64,000 nucleotides of DNA from Chryseobacterium sp. GVT01B (GTDB lineage Bacteria; Bacteroidota; Bacteroidia; Flavobacteriales; Weeksellaceae), in NCBI RefSeq assembly GCF_019970045.1, contig NZ_JAHXYI010000003.1, forward strand, positions 372,001 to 436,000. Direction: 5' to 3'. Both the position numbers and the translations under genes were made by a program. How positions within the stretch are numbered: position 1 is the stretch's first letter; the number at the start of each line of letters is the position of its first letter. Below are positions 34,149-44,761 of this stretch, in pieces. The notes under the pieces are model-generated. The model saw only the letters and a program-made list of their open reading frames with translations, did not search any database and was not told where the DNA came from.

Positions 34149-37100
34149 ATGTTAAAGAAAATTATAAAAAGACCCGTACTGGCAACGGTTATTTCCGTAT
34201 TGCTTGTTATACTGGGGATTGTCGGGATGGTAAGTCTTCCGATTACCAAATTTCCGGACATTGCACCACCTACCGTTATGGTAACGGCTGCTTATCCGGG
34301 AGCCAATGCTGAAACGATTGCCAGGTCGGTGGCGCCTCCGTTAGAAAATGCCATCAACGGAGTGGAAAATATGGACTATATTACTTCTACAGCAAGTAAT
34401 GACGGAACATTAAGCATTACAGTTATTTTCAAACTGGGAACAGATCCTGATCAGGCTGCGATTAACGTGCAGAACAGGGTAGCTCAGGTTACCAATCAGC
34501 TTCCTGCAGAAGTAATTCAGGCGGGAATTACCACGGTGAAAAGACAGAACAGTATGATCGCAATGGTTTCCCTGACCAGTAAAGATGGAAAGATGGACGA
34601 TCTTTTCCTTGAAAACTATGCGAAAATCAATATCGTTCCGGAACTGAAAAGAGTAAAAGGAGTAGGAGATGCCATGGTGTATGGAAATAAAGATTACTCC
34701 ATGCGTATCTGGCTGGACCCGAATAAACTGACTTCATACAATCTTACTCCATCTGATGTTTCCCGTGCTATTCAGACTCAAAACCTTGAAGCAGCACCCG
34801 GAAGATTAGGAGAGAGAAGTAAGGAGGTAATGGAATATGTTCTTCGTTACAAAGGAAAATTCACAGAGCCTGAGCAATATGAAAATATCACCATCAAAGC
34901 ATTGAATGACGGTTCTGTTTTAAAACTCAAAGATATTGCCAAAGTAGAATTCGGGGCTTACAGTTATACGGTTTCTTCCAATTATAATAAAAAAGCGTCC
35001 GTAACGATGGCGATCTTCCAGATGGCAGGTTCCAATGCCAATGAGGTGCAGATCGCTCTTCAGGAAAGAATGAAAGAGCTGGAAAAATCCTTCCCGGCAG
35101 GAATGGATTATGAAATTCCATATGCAACAAAAGATGCATTGGACCAGTCTATAGAACAGGTAATTCATACCTTGATAGAAGCATTTATCCTGGTATTCAT
35201 TGTGGTGTATATCTTCCTTCAGGATTTCCGATCTACTTTGATTCCGGCCATTGCAGTTCCGGTGTCCATCGTAGGAACGTTCTTCTTTATGAAGGTTTTC
35301 GGATTCTCTATTAATATTCTTACGTTGTTTGCCTTAGTTTTGGCAATCGGTATTGTAGTGGACGACGCTATTGTTGTGGTAGAAGCTGTTCACGCTAAGA
35401 TGGAACATAAAAAACTGAACCCGAGAGCTGCTACGATGTCGGCAATGAGTGAAATTACAGGAGCGATTGTTTCTATCACACTGATTATGTCTGCCGTATT
35501 CGTTCCGGTGGCCTTTATGAGTGGATCCACAGGATTATTTTACCAGCAGTTTGCCCTGACCTTGGCTATTGCGATTGTAATTTCAGCGATCAATGCATTG
35601 ACATTGAGTCCGGCATTATGTGCTTTATTTTTAAAACAACACCATCCGGGAACGCATGAAAAAATGAACTTCAAAGACCGTTTTTTTGCAGGCTTCAATG
35701 CAAGTTTCAATAAACTGACCTTCCGTTATGGAAAAGCGGTACTGTTCCTTTTAAAAAGAAAATGGGTGGCCATGATCATTATTGTAGCTTTCGGTGGACT
35801 GTTTGCATGGATGTCTATGACGACACCAAAAGGATTTATTCCGGATGAAGACCAGAGTTTCATTATTGTAACAGCGAATCTTGCTCCGGGAGCCTCAAAG
35901 GACAGAACTTCAAAAGTAGTTTCCGATACGGAAGATTTATTGATGAAAAATCCTGCTGTGGACAAGGTAATTTCAGTAGACGGATTAAACCTGTTCAGTG
36001 GTTCCATGTCATCTTCTGCCGCTTCTATTTTCGTTAAATTAAAAAAAGGAGGTGAAAGAGGAGCTGTGAATAATATCAATGATATCATTGGGCAAACTCA
36101 GGGAATGCTTTCCCAGGATAAAAGAGCCAATTTCCTTGTAATCAATACCCCAACGGTAGATGGATTCGGAAATACAAGTGGGATGGAGCTTGTACTTCAG
36201 GACCGTACCAACGGAGAACTTCAGAATTTAGGAAATATCTCTTATGGAATGATGGGAGCTTTGATGCAGAGACCAGAGGTAGCAGTAGCATTTACCACCT
36301 TCGATGTTACGTATCCGCAGTTTGAAGTGCTTGTAGATGAAGTGAAGTCTGCTCAGCTGGGAGTGAATGTTTCTGATGTACTGGGAGTGATGCAGGGATA
36401 TTACGGAAGTATTCAGGCTTCGGATTTCAACAGATTCGGGAAATATTACAGAGTTTTGGTGCAGTCTACTCCGGAAACAAGACAGGATAAAGAATCCTTA
36501 AACGGAATTTTCGTTAAAAATAATTTAGGACAAATGGTCCCTATCAACACGCTGGTAAGCCTGAAGCAGGTAACGGGAGCTGAAGTGGTAGACCGTTTCA
36601 ACCTGTTTAACTCATCTAATTTAACGGTGATGGCAGCTCCGGGATACAGTACCGGACAGGCTATGGCAGCAATTGAGGAGGTGAGCAAGCAGGTGCTTCC
36701 TCCGGGATATACTTATGATTATAAAGGAATGAGTCGTGAAGAAGCAGGTTCAAGCTCACAGTCGGTAATGATTTTCGGATTGTGTATTGTGTTTGTATTC
36801 TTCCTTTTATCTGCCCAGTACGAAAGTTATATCCTTCCATTGGCTGTATTGATCGCTATTCCGGTAGGGCTTTCAGGAGTATTTGTAGGAATTACCTTTG
36901 CGGAATTGTCCAATAATATTTATGTACAGATTGCTTTGGTAATGTTGATCGGATTGTTGGCGAAGAACGGTATTCTTATTGTGGAATTTGCCATTCAGAG
37001 ACGTAGAGCAGGGAAAAGTCTTATTGCATCCGCTGTAGAGGGGGCAAAAGCACGTTTACGTCCTATTTTAATGACCTCTCTGGCATTTATTACAGGATTA

Positions 37101-37289
37101 CTGCCATTGATCTTTGTGGTAGGACCATCAGCGATGGGTAATCATTCCATCGGATATGCAGCTATTTCAGGGATGCTTTTCGGGACAATCTTAGGAATTT
37201 TTGTGGTTCCGGTTCTTTTCGTGGTATTTCAGGCTTTGCATGAGAGAATCAACGGAAAGGTTGTAACGGATGCCGATTGGGAATATTAA
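34149..37289 (+). CDS. RND multidrug efflux permease, HAE1 (AcrB-like)
   Basis: 1046 residues, the normal size. It has a first membrane segment at 10-28, a large periplasmic loop, then a block of segments, and repeats the plan in the second half. The proton-relay aspartates are visible in GIVVDDAIVVVE (segment 4), and a lysine lies in the segment containing GLLAKNGILIVEF. The N-terminus (FIKRPVLATV-like, here IIKRPVLATVISVLL) and porter-domain pattern FPDIAPPTVMV fit the hydrophobic/amphiphilic efflux group. It expels drugs or bile-like compounds using the proton gradient. It lies 9 bases after the adaptor gene. Confidence 0.95.
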   Translation: MLKKIIKRPVLATVISVLLVILGIVGMVSLPITKFPDIAPPTVMVTAAYPGANAETIARSVAPPLENAINGVENMDYITSTASNDGTLSITVIFKLGTDPDQAAINVQNRVAQVTNQLPAEVIQAGITTVKRQNSMIAMVSLTSKDGKMDDLFLENYAKINIVPELKRVKGVGDAMVYGNKDYSMRIWLDPNKLTSYNLTPSDVSRAIQTQNLEAAPGRLGERSKEVMEYVLRYKGKFTEPEQYENITIKALNDGSVLKLKDIAKVEFGAYSYTVSSNYNKKASVTMAIFQMAGSNANEVQIALQERMKELEKSFPAGMDYEIPYATKDALDQSIEQVIHTLIEAFILVFIVVYIFLQDFRSTLIPAIAVPVSIVGTFFFMKVFGFSINILTLFALVLAIGIVVDDAIVVVEAVHAKMEHKKLNPRAATMSAMSEITGAIVSITLIMSAVFVPVAFMSGSTGLFYQQFALTLAIAIVISAINALTLSPALCALFLKQHHPGTHEKMNFKDRFFAGFNASFNKLTFRYGKAVLFLLKRKWVAMIIIVAFGGLFAWMSMTTPKGFIPDEDQSFIIVTANLAPGASKDRTSKVVSDTEDLLMKNPAVDKVISVDGLNLFSGSMSSSAASIFVKLKKGGERGAVNNINDIIGQTQGMLSQDKRANFLVINTPTVDGFGNTSGMELVLQDRTNGELQNLGNISYGMMGALMQRPEVAVAFTTFDVTYPQFEVLVDEVKSAQLGVNVSDVLGVMQGYYGSIQASDFNRFGKYYRVLVQSTPETRQDKESLNGIFVKNNLGQMVPINTLVSLKQVTGAEVVDRFNLFNSSNLTVMAAPGYSTGQAMAAIEEVSKQVLPPGYTYDYKGMSREEAGSSSQSVMIFGLCIVFVFFLLSAQYESYILPLAVLIAIPVGLSGVFVGITFAELSNNIYVQIALVMLIGLLAKNGILIVEFAIQRRRAGKSLIASAVEGAKARLRPILMTSLAFITGLLPLIFVVGPSAMGNHSIGYAAISGMLFGTILGIFVVPVLFVVFQALHERINGKVVTDADWEY

Positions 37290-37306
37290 TTCAAATGATT
37301 TTAAAA

Positions 37307-38719
37307 ATGAAAATTAAAAATATAGCATATATCGCGTTCATTTCGGGAACAGCAATTTCCTGTAAAGTACAGAAATATGAACAGCCTGAGGTAAAAATAC
37401 CTGAAGCCTTCAGAAGTGATAGTATTGTTTCGGATCAAAATGAAAATATTGCTAAAATCAGCTATAAAGATTTTTTCAAAGATCCGGTTCTGGTAGGCTT
37501 GATAGATAAAGCGATGGTACAGAATAATGATCTTCAGGTCGCTTTAAAACAGATAGAATTTGCTTCATTGGCTTATACTCAAAGCAAATGGGCTAATATT
37601 CCGACAATCAGTGCTTCTGCCAATGCGAATATCAACCGTCCTTCAGACAACAGTATGAATGGAATGATGGCCGGGCAGTTCATGGGAAAAAGATATATGG
37701 AAGATTATACAACTTCCCTTAGTTTTTCATGGGAAGCCGATATCTGGGGGAAGATCAAAGGAAGGAAAGAACAGGCTTTGGCAGAATATCTCAAAACGCA
37801 GGAAGCAGCAAAGGCGGTAAAAACACAAGTGGTATCTGCTGTAGTGCAGGGATATTATAACCTGCTGATGCTGGATACCCAGCTGGAGATTACAAAATCC
37901 AATCTGGCTTATGCTGATAATACCCTGAAGTTTCTCACTAAACAACAGGAATTGGGATTAACAACGGCTTTGGCGGTACAGCAGCAGGAAATTGTGAAAG
38001 ATCAGATCCTGAAATCAATTCCTGCGATTGAAAGCTCTGTGACAACCCAGGAAAATGCTTTGAGTCTGCTGACGGGCTCAATGCCTGGGAAAATTGAAAG
38101 AAGTGCAAGCCTGAACAATGTACAGTCTCCGGATCATATCGCGGCGGGAGTTCCTTCAGAATTATTAAGCTACAGACCGGATATTAAAACAGCAGAACTT
38201 GAGGTAAGAAAAAGTGCAGCCGCAATTCATGTTGCCAAAATGAGCATGTATCCTTCGTTGAATATTACAGCGCAGGGAGGTGTAAACGCCTTCCAGATCA
38301 GTAAATGGTTCAGCGTTCCGGGATCACTTTTCGGAATGGTGGCGGGAGCTGTTGCACAACCGATTTTGAATGGAAAACAGTTGAAAACACAGTATGAACA
38401 GTCTAAAGTAGTCGCTGATCAGGCGGAACTCAACTTTAAACAATCTGTTTTAAAAGCAGTTGCTGAAGTTTCTGATGCATTGGTACAGATCCAAAAACTG
38501 GAAGAACAGCAGAAAATTGCAGAAGGATTGGCTGTGAAATCCGGTGAGGCAGTGAAGAAAGCTGATCTGTTATTTAAATATAATTCAGCAACTTATGTAG
38601 AGGTAATCATTGCCCAATCGAATAAACTTCAGGCAGAGTTGGAACTGGCGTCTCTGAAAACCCAGAGACTGAATGCTATAACAGCACTTTACCGCTCAGT
38701 AGGTGGCGGATGGCAATAA
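37307..38719 (+). CDS. TolC-like outer-membrane efflux lipoprotein (NodT/OprM type)
   Basis: 470 residues from ATG 37307, which begins a lipoprotein signal with lipobox TAISC. Upstream in-frame starts overlap the permease stop. It contains two outer-membrane efflux protein repeats with coiled-coil helices (about 165-260 and 370-450) and the family segments SFSWEADIWGKIKGRKEQAL and SYRPDIKTAELEVRKS. It forms the trimeric exit duct of the pump. It is the last gene of the RND operon. Confidence 0.92.
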   Translation: MKIKNIAYIAFISGTAISCKVQKYEQPEVKIPEAFRSDSIVSDQNENIAKISYKDFFKDPVLVGLIDKAMVQNNDLQVALKQIEFASLAYTQSKWANIPTISASANANINRPSDNSMNGMMAGQFMGKRYMEDYTTSLSFSWEADIWGKIKGRKEQALAEYLKTQEAAKAVKTQVVSAVVQGYYNLLMLDTQLEITKSNLAYADNTLKFLTKQQELGLTTALAVQQQEIVKDQILKSIPAIESSVTTQENALSLLTGSMPGKIERSASLNNVQSPDHIAAGVPSELLSYRPDIKTAELEVRKSAAAIHVAKMSMYPSLNITAQGGVNAFQISKWFSVPGSLFGMVAGAVAQPILNGKQLKTQYEQSKVVADQAELNFKQSVLKAVAEVSDALVQIQKLEEQQKIAEGLAVKSGEAVKKADLLFKYNSATYVEVIIAQSNKLQAELELASLKTQRLNAITALYRSVGGGWQ

Positions 38720-38777
38720 AGTAAAATTGAATCTGCTTCGTCTGTAATGATGAAGCAGGTTTTTAATCCATATCATT

Positions 38778-39329
38778 ATGAAGACAAATATACAGGAGGG
38801 GATCATTTTAATTCCGGATTTCAGCGGATTTACCGAATTTGTGTTCAATACAAAATTGTATACAGGCGAGTATATTGTAAGACAGTTATTGTCTATACTG
38901 ATTGATGTAAATGATCAGTATTTTGAAATTTCCGAGATTGAGGGGGATGCCATTTTATTTTACCGTTATGATGAAAATCCGTCTTACCAGAGCATTTCCA
39001 AAATGCTGTGGAAGATGAGAAGCGCCTTCAATAGGAAGATAGAGGAGTTGAGTAAGAGTTTAAGCACCCAAATTGATCTGGCTCTCAAGTTTATTGTTCA
39101 TTACGGATCTTTCTCACAGTACAATATTGGAAACTTTAGAAAGCTATATGGAAAAACCATTGTGGAAGCCCATCAACTTTTGAAAAACGGACTGGCAGAG
39201 CAGCCTTCTTATGCGCTTTTCAGTAATTCTTTTCTGGAAAACAGCAAAAATAAAGAGTCTGATTTTAATAAGGATCCGCGTCGTCTGCCTGAAGTAGGCG
39301 TTATTCATTATTTTGAAAATTTAAACTAG
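38778..39329 (+). CDS. DUF2652 protein with nucleotide-cyclase-like fold
   Basis: A 183-residue protein. IPDFSGFTEFVFNTKLYTGE near the N-terminus and EIEGDAILFYRYDE (about 53-66) match DUF2652, which is related in fold to class III adenylate/guanylate cyclases. The metal Asp equivalents (DFSGF, EGDA) are kept, but other catalytic residues cannot be confirmed. There is no signal peptide. It follows the RND operon after 58 bases and may be read through from it. Its real activity is unknown. Confidence 0.75.
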   Translation: MKTNIQEGIILIPDFSGFTEFVFNTKLYTGEYIVRQLLSILIDVNDQYFEISEIEGDAILFYRYDENPSYQSISKMLWKMRSAFNRKIEELSKSLSTQIDLALKFIVHYGSFSQYNIGNFRKLYGKTIVEAHQLLKNGLAEQPSYALFSNSFLENSKNKESDFNKDPRRLPEVGVIHYFENLN

Positions 39330-39375
39330 CATATATTTTTTAATATTATTCCTTGTAAATTTGCTATTGCTAGCG

Positions 39376-39402
39376 GCCCGGGTGAGATCCGGGCTTTTTT
39401 GT
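39376..39402 (+). terminator. Rho-independent terminator
   Basis: GCCCGG and CCGGGC with a short loop followed by TTTTTTG. It ends the RND/DUF2652 transcript. The following 310 bases up to 39711 are A/T-rich and hold no recognised gene. Confidence 0.88.
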
Positions 39403-39711
39403 TGGTAAGACTTTTGGAATTTAATGAATGAACAATTTATTTTCATCATAAAAGATTCACTCATCAAGGACAAAATAGAAAGTTTTTTCAATAAAATTTA
39501 AATTACAGATAAAATATGTTTTTAAGAATATTTATTACGGAAGTGATTTTTATTATGTTGGTTTATTGAAAATTTTTTATTGTTTTTAAATTTATGCTTT
39601 TATTTTTAGTTTATATCTTGTTGGGAATTAAGGATTTATTTTATTTTTTTTACTTTTTGATGTAACAAACTTGTGAAGATAATGGTCTTATAGAAAAAAC
39701 TATAATTTCAC

Positions 39712-41898
39712 ATGAAAGTAATCTTATTTCCAATAGCAATATTAGCAGGTTCATTTGCAATGGCTCAGCAGGCTCAGGCCGCGGCAGCAAAGGATACTGT
39801 AAAAGGAAATACAAAAGAAATAGAAGCGGTAACTCTGGTTGCCAGAAAACCAACCGTAGAATCTAAGGTAGACAGAACTGTATTTAATGTAGCTAACAGT
39901 GCAATTCTGGCAGGAAATACAACATGGGACGTTCTTAGGATGACGCCTTTGGTAAGCATAGATAATAATGATGATGTAAAAGCCGAAGGGCAGATGGTCA
40001 CCGTATACATCAATGATAGAAAATCAGTTTTTACAGGGAAGGAATTAAAGGAATATCTTAAGACGATTCCTGCTGATAACCTGATGAAAATTGAAGTCAT
40101 TACCAGCCCTTCATCAAGATATGAGACTTCAGGTTCTGTAATCAATATTGTCCTGAAAAAGAGAGATGATGAGGGATTGAAAGGAAGTATCTCGCTGAAC
40201 AACAGACAAAGTACAAAAAATTCGCAATACACGAATTTTAACCTGAATTACCACAAGAAAAAGTTTACCCAAACCCTTATTGGAAGTTATAATAACGGAA
40301 CGTATGTGCAGAAAACCCAGACCTGGGATAACCGATTTGAAGGTAATAAGCTTACGCAGTTCAATCTGGAAAATGTGATGAGAAATGAGAGTCCTTCTCT
40401 TTCTTCTACCTCAGAGTTTGAAATCAATGATAAAAATAATTTCGGATTTGTACTGGAGTATTCACAGAACAGAAATTTACTTTCTGCAGAGTCTGACGGG
40501 ATGACCAGAAAAGACGGTGATCCCGGTGAATCTTTTCTTCAAAGCCAGAATAACTGGGGATTCAGCCGAAATTTAGGAACCAATGCTTTCTATAAATACT
40601 ATGATAAAGAAAAGAACAGGATTCTAGATATTAATTTGGGTACCAATTATTCAAGCGATAATAATGATAATTTGATTTACAAACAAATTAATAAGCAGGG
40701 TGTGATTACCAATCAGCAGCTGGGAGTTATCAGCACAAACCAAATGCGTAATTATTATCTGAAAATTGATTATACCCATCCTTTTGGTAAGACAGGCGGA
40801 ACCATGGAAGTGGGAGGAAAAACCGAATTGAATAATCATGTTATTCCTAACAGGCTCTATGGATTCAGTATTGATAATGCCACACCGGAATATGCTAATC
40901 TATCCAAGAATGACAGGTTCCATTATGAAGATCATCTGAGCTCTTTATATGCCAATTACAGCAAAACATTTTTCGAAAAGCTGGAAACAAGAGTCGGAAT
41001 CCGATATGAATACATTGATTATAAAGTAACACAGGATGTGGCGGGTACAGAGAGAAAAGATTCTTATGGAACTTTTCTTCCCAATCTATTGCTAAAATAT
41101 AGTTTTTCAGAGAAATTTGATTTGAGTCTTACCTATAACCGAAGCATCTGGAGACCGTGGTATTCTGAGTTTAATCCTTTTGTAATGCCTGAAATTAACG
41201 GAACATATTCCAGAGGAAACCTTTATCTGAACCCCAATCCGAATGACCGACTTTATCTGAAATTCGGAATTCTGAAAAAGTATTTTATTTCTGCAAGATA
41301 TATGCATACCAATCAGGATTACTGGACTACTTATGTAACGGAAAATGGCAGAACAGTTTCATTACCAGGAAACTTTGATGGAAAAGTTGAAAAATATTAT
41401 CTTTTCGCCAATACCAATCAAAATTTCCTGAAAAATAAACTGAATGTCAATGCAGGATTTGGTTGGTACTATATTAATAATAAAGATTTTAATGAGAAAA
41501 ATAAGCTGGGAGCTAAAGACTATATCAGTTATTGGGGAGCCTCTGCGAATGTATCTTATACTAATCTGTTCAATAAAAATATTAACCTGAGTGCGTGGGT
41601 GGAACTTGCCAATCAGAACAACGGAAATTCATACGCAAACAATACCAATGTTTTCCACAATATTTCAGTCACCAAAATATTCCCGAAAACCCAGATGGAG
41701 CTGAGTATGCAGCTGATGAATATTTTTAAAAGACCTTATGGTGATAACACTACTTACAGCCAGGATGGGACTTTCAGAGAGTATTCAAAATGGGATTGGT
41801 ACGGAGTTTCTCTTACGTTTGTGAAGCGCTTCGGAAACCAGAAGGTAAAAGAAAATACCAAAACCGATGTTGAGAAAAACGGCGGCGGCGGAAAGTAA
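39712..41898 (+). CDS. TonB-dependent receptor-like outer membrane beta-barrel protein
   Basis: A 728-residue protein with signal peptide (1-18, ending AMAQ). It lacks the carboxypeptidase-regulatory domain usual in bacteroidetes receptors and goes directly to a plug-like domain (VTLVARKPTVESKVDRTVFN, IEVITSPSSRYETSGSVINI), followed by a barrel of the OMP_b-brl_3 type (about 200-715) with many aromatic-ended strands. It may import a siderophore, peptide or glycan through TonB energy. No SusD partner is encoded nearby. The upstream region has an A/T-rich leader with no firm promoter. Confidence 0.85.
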   Translation: MKVILFPIAILAGSFAMAQQAQAAAAKDTVKGNTKEIEAVTLVARKPTVESKVDRTVFNVANSAILAGNTTWDVLRMTPLVSIDNNDDVKAEGQMVTVYINDRKSVFTGKELKEYLKTIPADNLMKIEVITSPSSRYETSGSVINIVLKKRDDEGLKGSISLNNRQSTKNSQYTNFNLNYHKKKFTQTLIGSYNNGTYVQKTQTWDNRFEGNKLTQFNLENVMRNESPSLSSTSEFEINDKNNFGFVLEYSQNRNLLSAESDGMTRKDGDPGESFLQSQNNWGFSRNLGTNAFYKYYDKEKNRILDINLGTNYSSDNNDNLIYKQINKQGVITNQQLGVISTNQMRNYYLKIDYTHPFGKTGGTMEVGGKTELNNHVIPNRLYGFSIDNATPEYANLSKNDRFHYEDHLSSLYANYSKTFFEKLETRVGIRYEYIDYKVTQDVAGTERKDSYGTFLPNLLLKYSFSEKFDLSLTYNRSIWRPWYSEFNPFVMPEINGTYSRGNLYLNPNPNDRLYLKFGILKKYFISARYMHTNQDYWTTYVTENGRTVSLPGNFDGKVEKYYLFANTNQNFLKNKLNVNAGFGWYYINNKDFNEKNKLGAKDYISYWGASANVSYTNLFNKNINLSAWVELANQNNGNSYANNTNVFHNISVTKIFPKTQMELSMQLMNIFKRPYGDNTTYSQDGTFREYSKWDWYGVSLTFVKRFGNQKVKENTKTDVEKNGGGGK

Positions 41899-41933
41899 TT
41901 CAAGATTTGTCAGATAAAAATAAAAGCAGGTTC

Positions 41934-41954
41934 CAATTTGGAGTCTGCTTTTTT
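41934..41954 (+). terminator. Terminator of the receptor gene
   Basis: AAGCAG and CTGCTT arms followed by TTTTTT. The loop contains CCAATTTGGAG, which recurs in the terminator at 42243. Confidence 0.75.
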
Positions 41955-41959
41955 ATGAA

Positions 41960-42240
41960 CCATATAAACGCATGGTTTATCAGAAGGCGCACATACAGTG
42001 TAGAACATTAGTTGCTGTATAAACGCAATGCTCGCAAAGTTGAATTACAGTATATACTTTTTCGGTCGCAGCGGCACTTCGCTTAGCAACTGAGTATTTG
42101 TCTCTGCTGAGTGTAACGTCTTTGCGAACTTTTTTCATAAAATTATTTCCAAAAGAATTGCGCTCTTTTGCGTTAAAAAAATAACAGCTTACAGATTTCG
42201 TAATTTGAGCATAGAGAAAATTGTTTGGTCTGGGGTAATA
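41960..42240 (-). repeat. Dispersed intergenic repeat type with TTTGCG words
   Basis: The stretch contains GTAACGTCTTTGCGAAC, GCGCTCTTTTGCGTTAAAAA and similar words that recur near 61255-61315 (CTTAGCGCCTTTGCGTC). A minus-strand frame (41980-42273) runs through it, but its cysteine-rich low-quality translation looks like repeat rather than protein. Confidence 0.45.
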
Positions 42241-42242
42241 AA

Positions 42243-42269
42243 AAACAGATCCCAATTTGGAATCTGTTT
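42243..42269 (-). terminator. Terminator of the GH3 gene
   Basis: AACAGAT and ATCTGTT arms around CCCAATTTGGA lead into TTTTTTATT on the minus strand, about 50 bases after the glucosidase stop. Confidence 0.75.
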
Positions 42270-42321
42270 GCATTCTATCAAATAATTATTAAATAGAGTT
42301 TATACTCTTAACTCTCAGTTT

Positions 42322-44586
42322 TTATTTAAGTGTAAATTTCACTTTTGTTTTAATGGCATCGGAAGAATTTCCAATCAGTGCTTCAAAGTCTCCCGGTTCA
42401 GCTACCCAGTCATGTTTTTGAGCATCAAAGAAACTTAAAGCTGTTTTATCAATGGTGAAAGTAACTTCTTTCTGTTCTCCAGGGTTCAGATATACTTTTT
42501 CAAACCCTTTCAATTCTTTTGCAGGACGCGGAACTGATGACTTTAAATCACTGATATAAAGCTGGGCAACTTCAGCACCTGCTTTTTTACCCGTATTTTT
42601 CACCGTTACTGTAAACGTAATTTTACCATCCTGTGAAATGGTGTTCTGGTCTGCTTTTGCCTTTCCGAATTCAAAAGTCGTATAGCTCAATCCATGTCCG
42701 AAACTGAACAGAGGTTTTATATTTTTAGTATCATGCCAGCGGTAGCCTACAAAAACGCCTTCGTTGTAAGTGATATTGATAGGGTTTTTCTGATCTTTAC
42801 CTTTTCCTGCAGTCAATTCATCTTTCTGTCCAGGATATTCTCCAAGTTGATGAGCTGAATTGTCTTCAAGTTTTACAGGGAATGTGAATGGAAGTTTTCC
42901 TGACGGATTCGCGTCACCTGCCAGAATAGAGGCAATTGAATTTCCCGCTTCAGACCCCAGATACCACGACTGTAAAATGGTCGGAACTTCCTTAATCCAC
43001 GGCATAGCTACAGCATTTCCGGACACCAGAACAACGGCAAGGTTTTTATTGGCTTTTGCCAACGCGGAGATCACATGATCCTGATTATAAGGAAGTCCGT
43101 AGCTCTTTCTGTCGTTTCCTTCACTATCCTGGAAGTCGGCTTTATTCAGACCTCCAACGAAAATCACATAATCTGATTTTTTTGCCAATTCTACAGCTTC
43201 GTTCAGTAATTCAGCTTCGGAACGGGTATCTTTTAAATCCTGTCCGGATTTTACGCCATTATATTCACCTCCGATATCTCCTACATAACCTCTCGCATAT
43301 TGTACATCAGCCTGCTTTCCAAACCTGGATTTAATTCCGTCTAATGGAAGAGCTTCATATTTCACTTTTAAAGATGAAGAACCCCCTCCAACAGTCATTA
43401 TTTTAATAGCGTTCTCTCCAATAACTGCTATTTTTTTAGCTTTATTAAGATCAATCGGAAGAACATTTCCCTGATTTTTTAATAAAACGATTCCTTCTTC
43501 ACCAATTTCTTTTGCAACCGCTTTATGCTCTTCTGAAGCGATATTCCCGAAAGGTTTGTTGCGGTTCATGGTTGTTTTATAGGCAAGACGAAGTAATCTT
43601 GTTACTTTATCATCAAGTTCTGTAGTACCTACTTTGCCAGCTTTAATCAGGTCAAGATAAGGCTTTGCCAGATAGTAATTGTCGTAGGCATTTTTAGTTC
43701 CGGCAGAAAGTCCGTTGGTCCACGATCCGAATTCCAGATCAAGACCGTTGTGAATCGCCTGTTCTGTGTTGTTTACAGCCCCCCAGTCGGAGACTACAAC
43801 CCCTTTATATTTCCATTCCTTTTTTAAAATATCATTTAACAGATATTGATTCTGGCTGGCATACTGACCTTTGTACATATCGTAAGCCCCCATGATTGTC
43901 CATGAATCACCTTCTGTTACCGCTGCTTTGAAGGGAGGAAGATAAATTTCATAAAGCGCTCTGTCATCTACATTCACATTGCTCGTATGACGGAACATTT
44001 CCTGATTGTTCAGGGCAAAATGTTTCACAGAAGTAGACACGCCATTAGATTGTACCCCTTTGATGTAAGGAACTACCATTTTTGAGGTCAGATAAGGATC
44101 TTCACCCATATATTCAAAATTTCTTCCGTTCAGCGGAGTTCTGTAAATATTCACTCCAGGTCCCAGAAGGATATCTTTTTTTCTGTAGCGGGCTTCTTCA
44201 CCCAAGGCTTTCCCATAGTTCCATGACATTTTTTTGTTCCAGGTAGCAGATAAAGCAGTCAGGGCAGGGTAGGCGATAATGGAGTCGTTAGTCCATCCGG
44301 CCTGATCCCATTCGTCCCACATTACTTCCGGACGTACCCCGTGAGGACCGTCAGTGGTCCAGAATTCCGGGATTCCCAATCTTGGAACACCAGGTGAACT
44401 GAATTTCGACTGTGCATGAAGCATTGCCACTTTTTCTTCCAGTGTCATTCTTGATAATGCATCCTGAATACGCTGTTCTACAGGTTTGGATTCATCTAAG
44501 TAAACGGGAAGGGTAGTATTAGTCTGAGCCATATAAGAAGCAGAAATAAAGGTGAATAAACTTATAATGACGGTTTTCTTTAACAT
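42322..44586 (-). CDS. bglX: Periplasmic GH3 beta-glucosidase, BglX-like
   Basis: 754 residues with signal peptide (1-20, ending YMAQ). The GH3 (alpha/beta)8 domain has TTDGPHGVR, RNFEYMGEDPYL and KHFALNNQE, and the nucleophile Asp267 in GVVVSDWGAV. The alpha/beta sandwich domain and C-terminal fibronectin-III-like domain (TFTVTVKNTGKKAGAEVAQL) follow, as in E. coli BglX. It hydrolyses beta-linked glucose from short oligosaccharides in the periplasm. It is a single gene with its own terminator. Confidence 0.92.
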   Translation of the reverse strand: MLKKTVIISLFTFISASYMAQTNTTLPVYLDESKPVEQRIQDALSRMTLEEKVAMLHAQSKFSSPGVPRLGIPEFWTTDGPHGVRPEVMWDEWDQAGWTNDSIIAYPALTALSATWNKKMSWNYGKALGEEARYRKKDILLGPGVNIYRTPLNGRNFEYMGEDPYLTSKMVVPYIKGVQSNGVSTSVKHFALNNQEMFRHTSNVNVDDRALYEIYLPPFKAAVTEGDSWTIMGAYDMYKGQYASQNQYLLNDILKKEWKYKGVVVSDWGAVNNTEQAIHNGLDLEFGSWTNGLSAGTKNAYDNYYLAKPYLDLIKAGKVGTTELDDKVTRLLRLAYKTTMNRNKPFGNIASEEHKAVAKEIGEEGIVLLKNQGNVLPIDLNKAKKIAVIGENAIKIMTVGGGSSSLKVKYEALPLDGIKSRFGKQADVQYARGYVGDIGGEYNGVKSGQDLKDTRSEAELLNEAVELAKKSDYVIFVGGLNKADFQDSEGNDRKSYGLPYNQDHVISALAKANKNLAVVLVSGNAVAMPWIKEVPTILQSWYLGSEAGNSIASILAGDANPSGKLPFTFPVKLEDNSAHQLGEYPGQKDELTAGKGKDQKNPINITYNEGVFVGYRWHDTKNIKPLFSFGHGLSYTTFEFGKAKADQNTISQDGKITFTVTVKNTGKKAGAEVAQLYISDLKSSVPRPAKELKGFEKVYLNPGEQKEVTFTIDKTALSFFDAQKHDWVAEPGDFEALIGNSSDAIKTKVKFTLK

Positions 44587-44761
44587 GATGCCTTTCTATT
44601 TGATTAAAAGCAAAAATAGAGAAAATTTTTTATTATCTCAAATTGAGAAAATAAATTTTAATGAATAAAAAAACTGTTCACATATTTTGCAGACAGCTCA
44701 TTGTTGAATATTGTATTCATAATGGCGAAAAATATAAATAGAAGTTGATAGGTGGAAAAGC

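Noticed and set aside
41980..42273. 97-codon minus-strand frame as a gene
   Set aside because: The translation is low in quality, runs through dispersed repeat words and overlaps a terminator.
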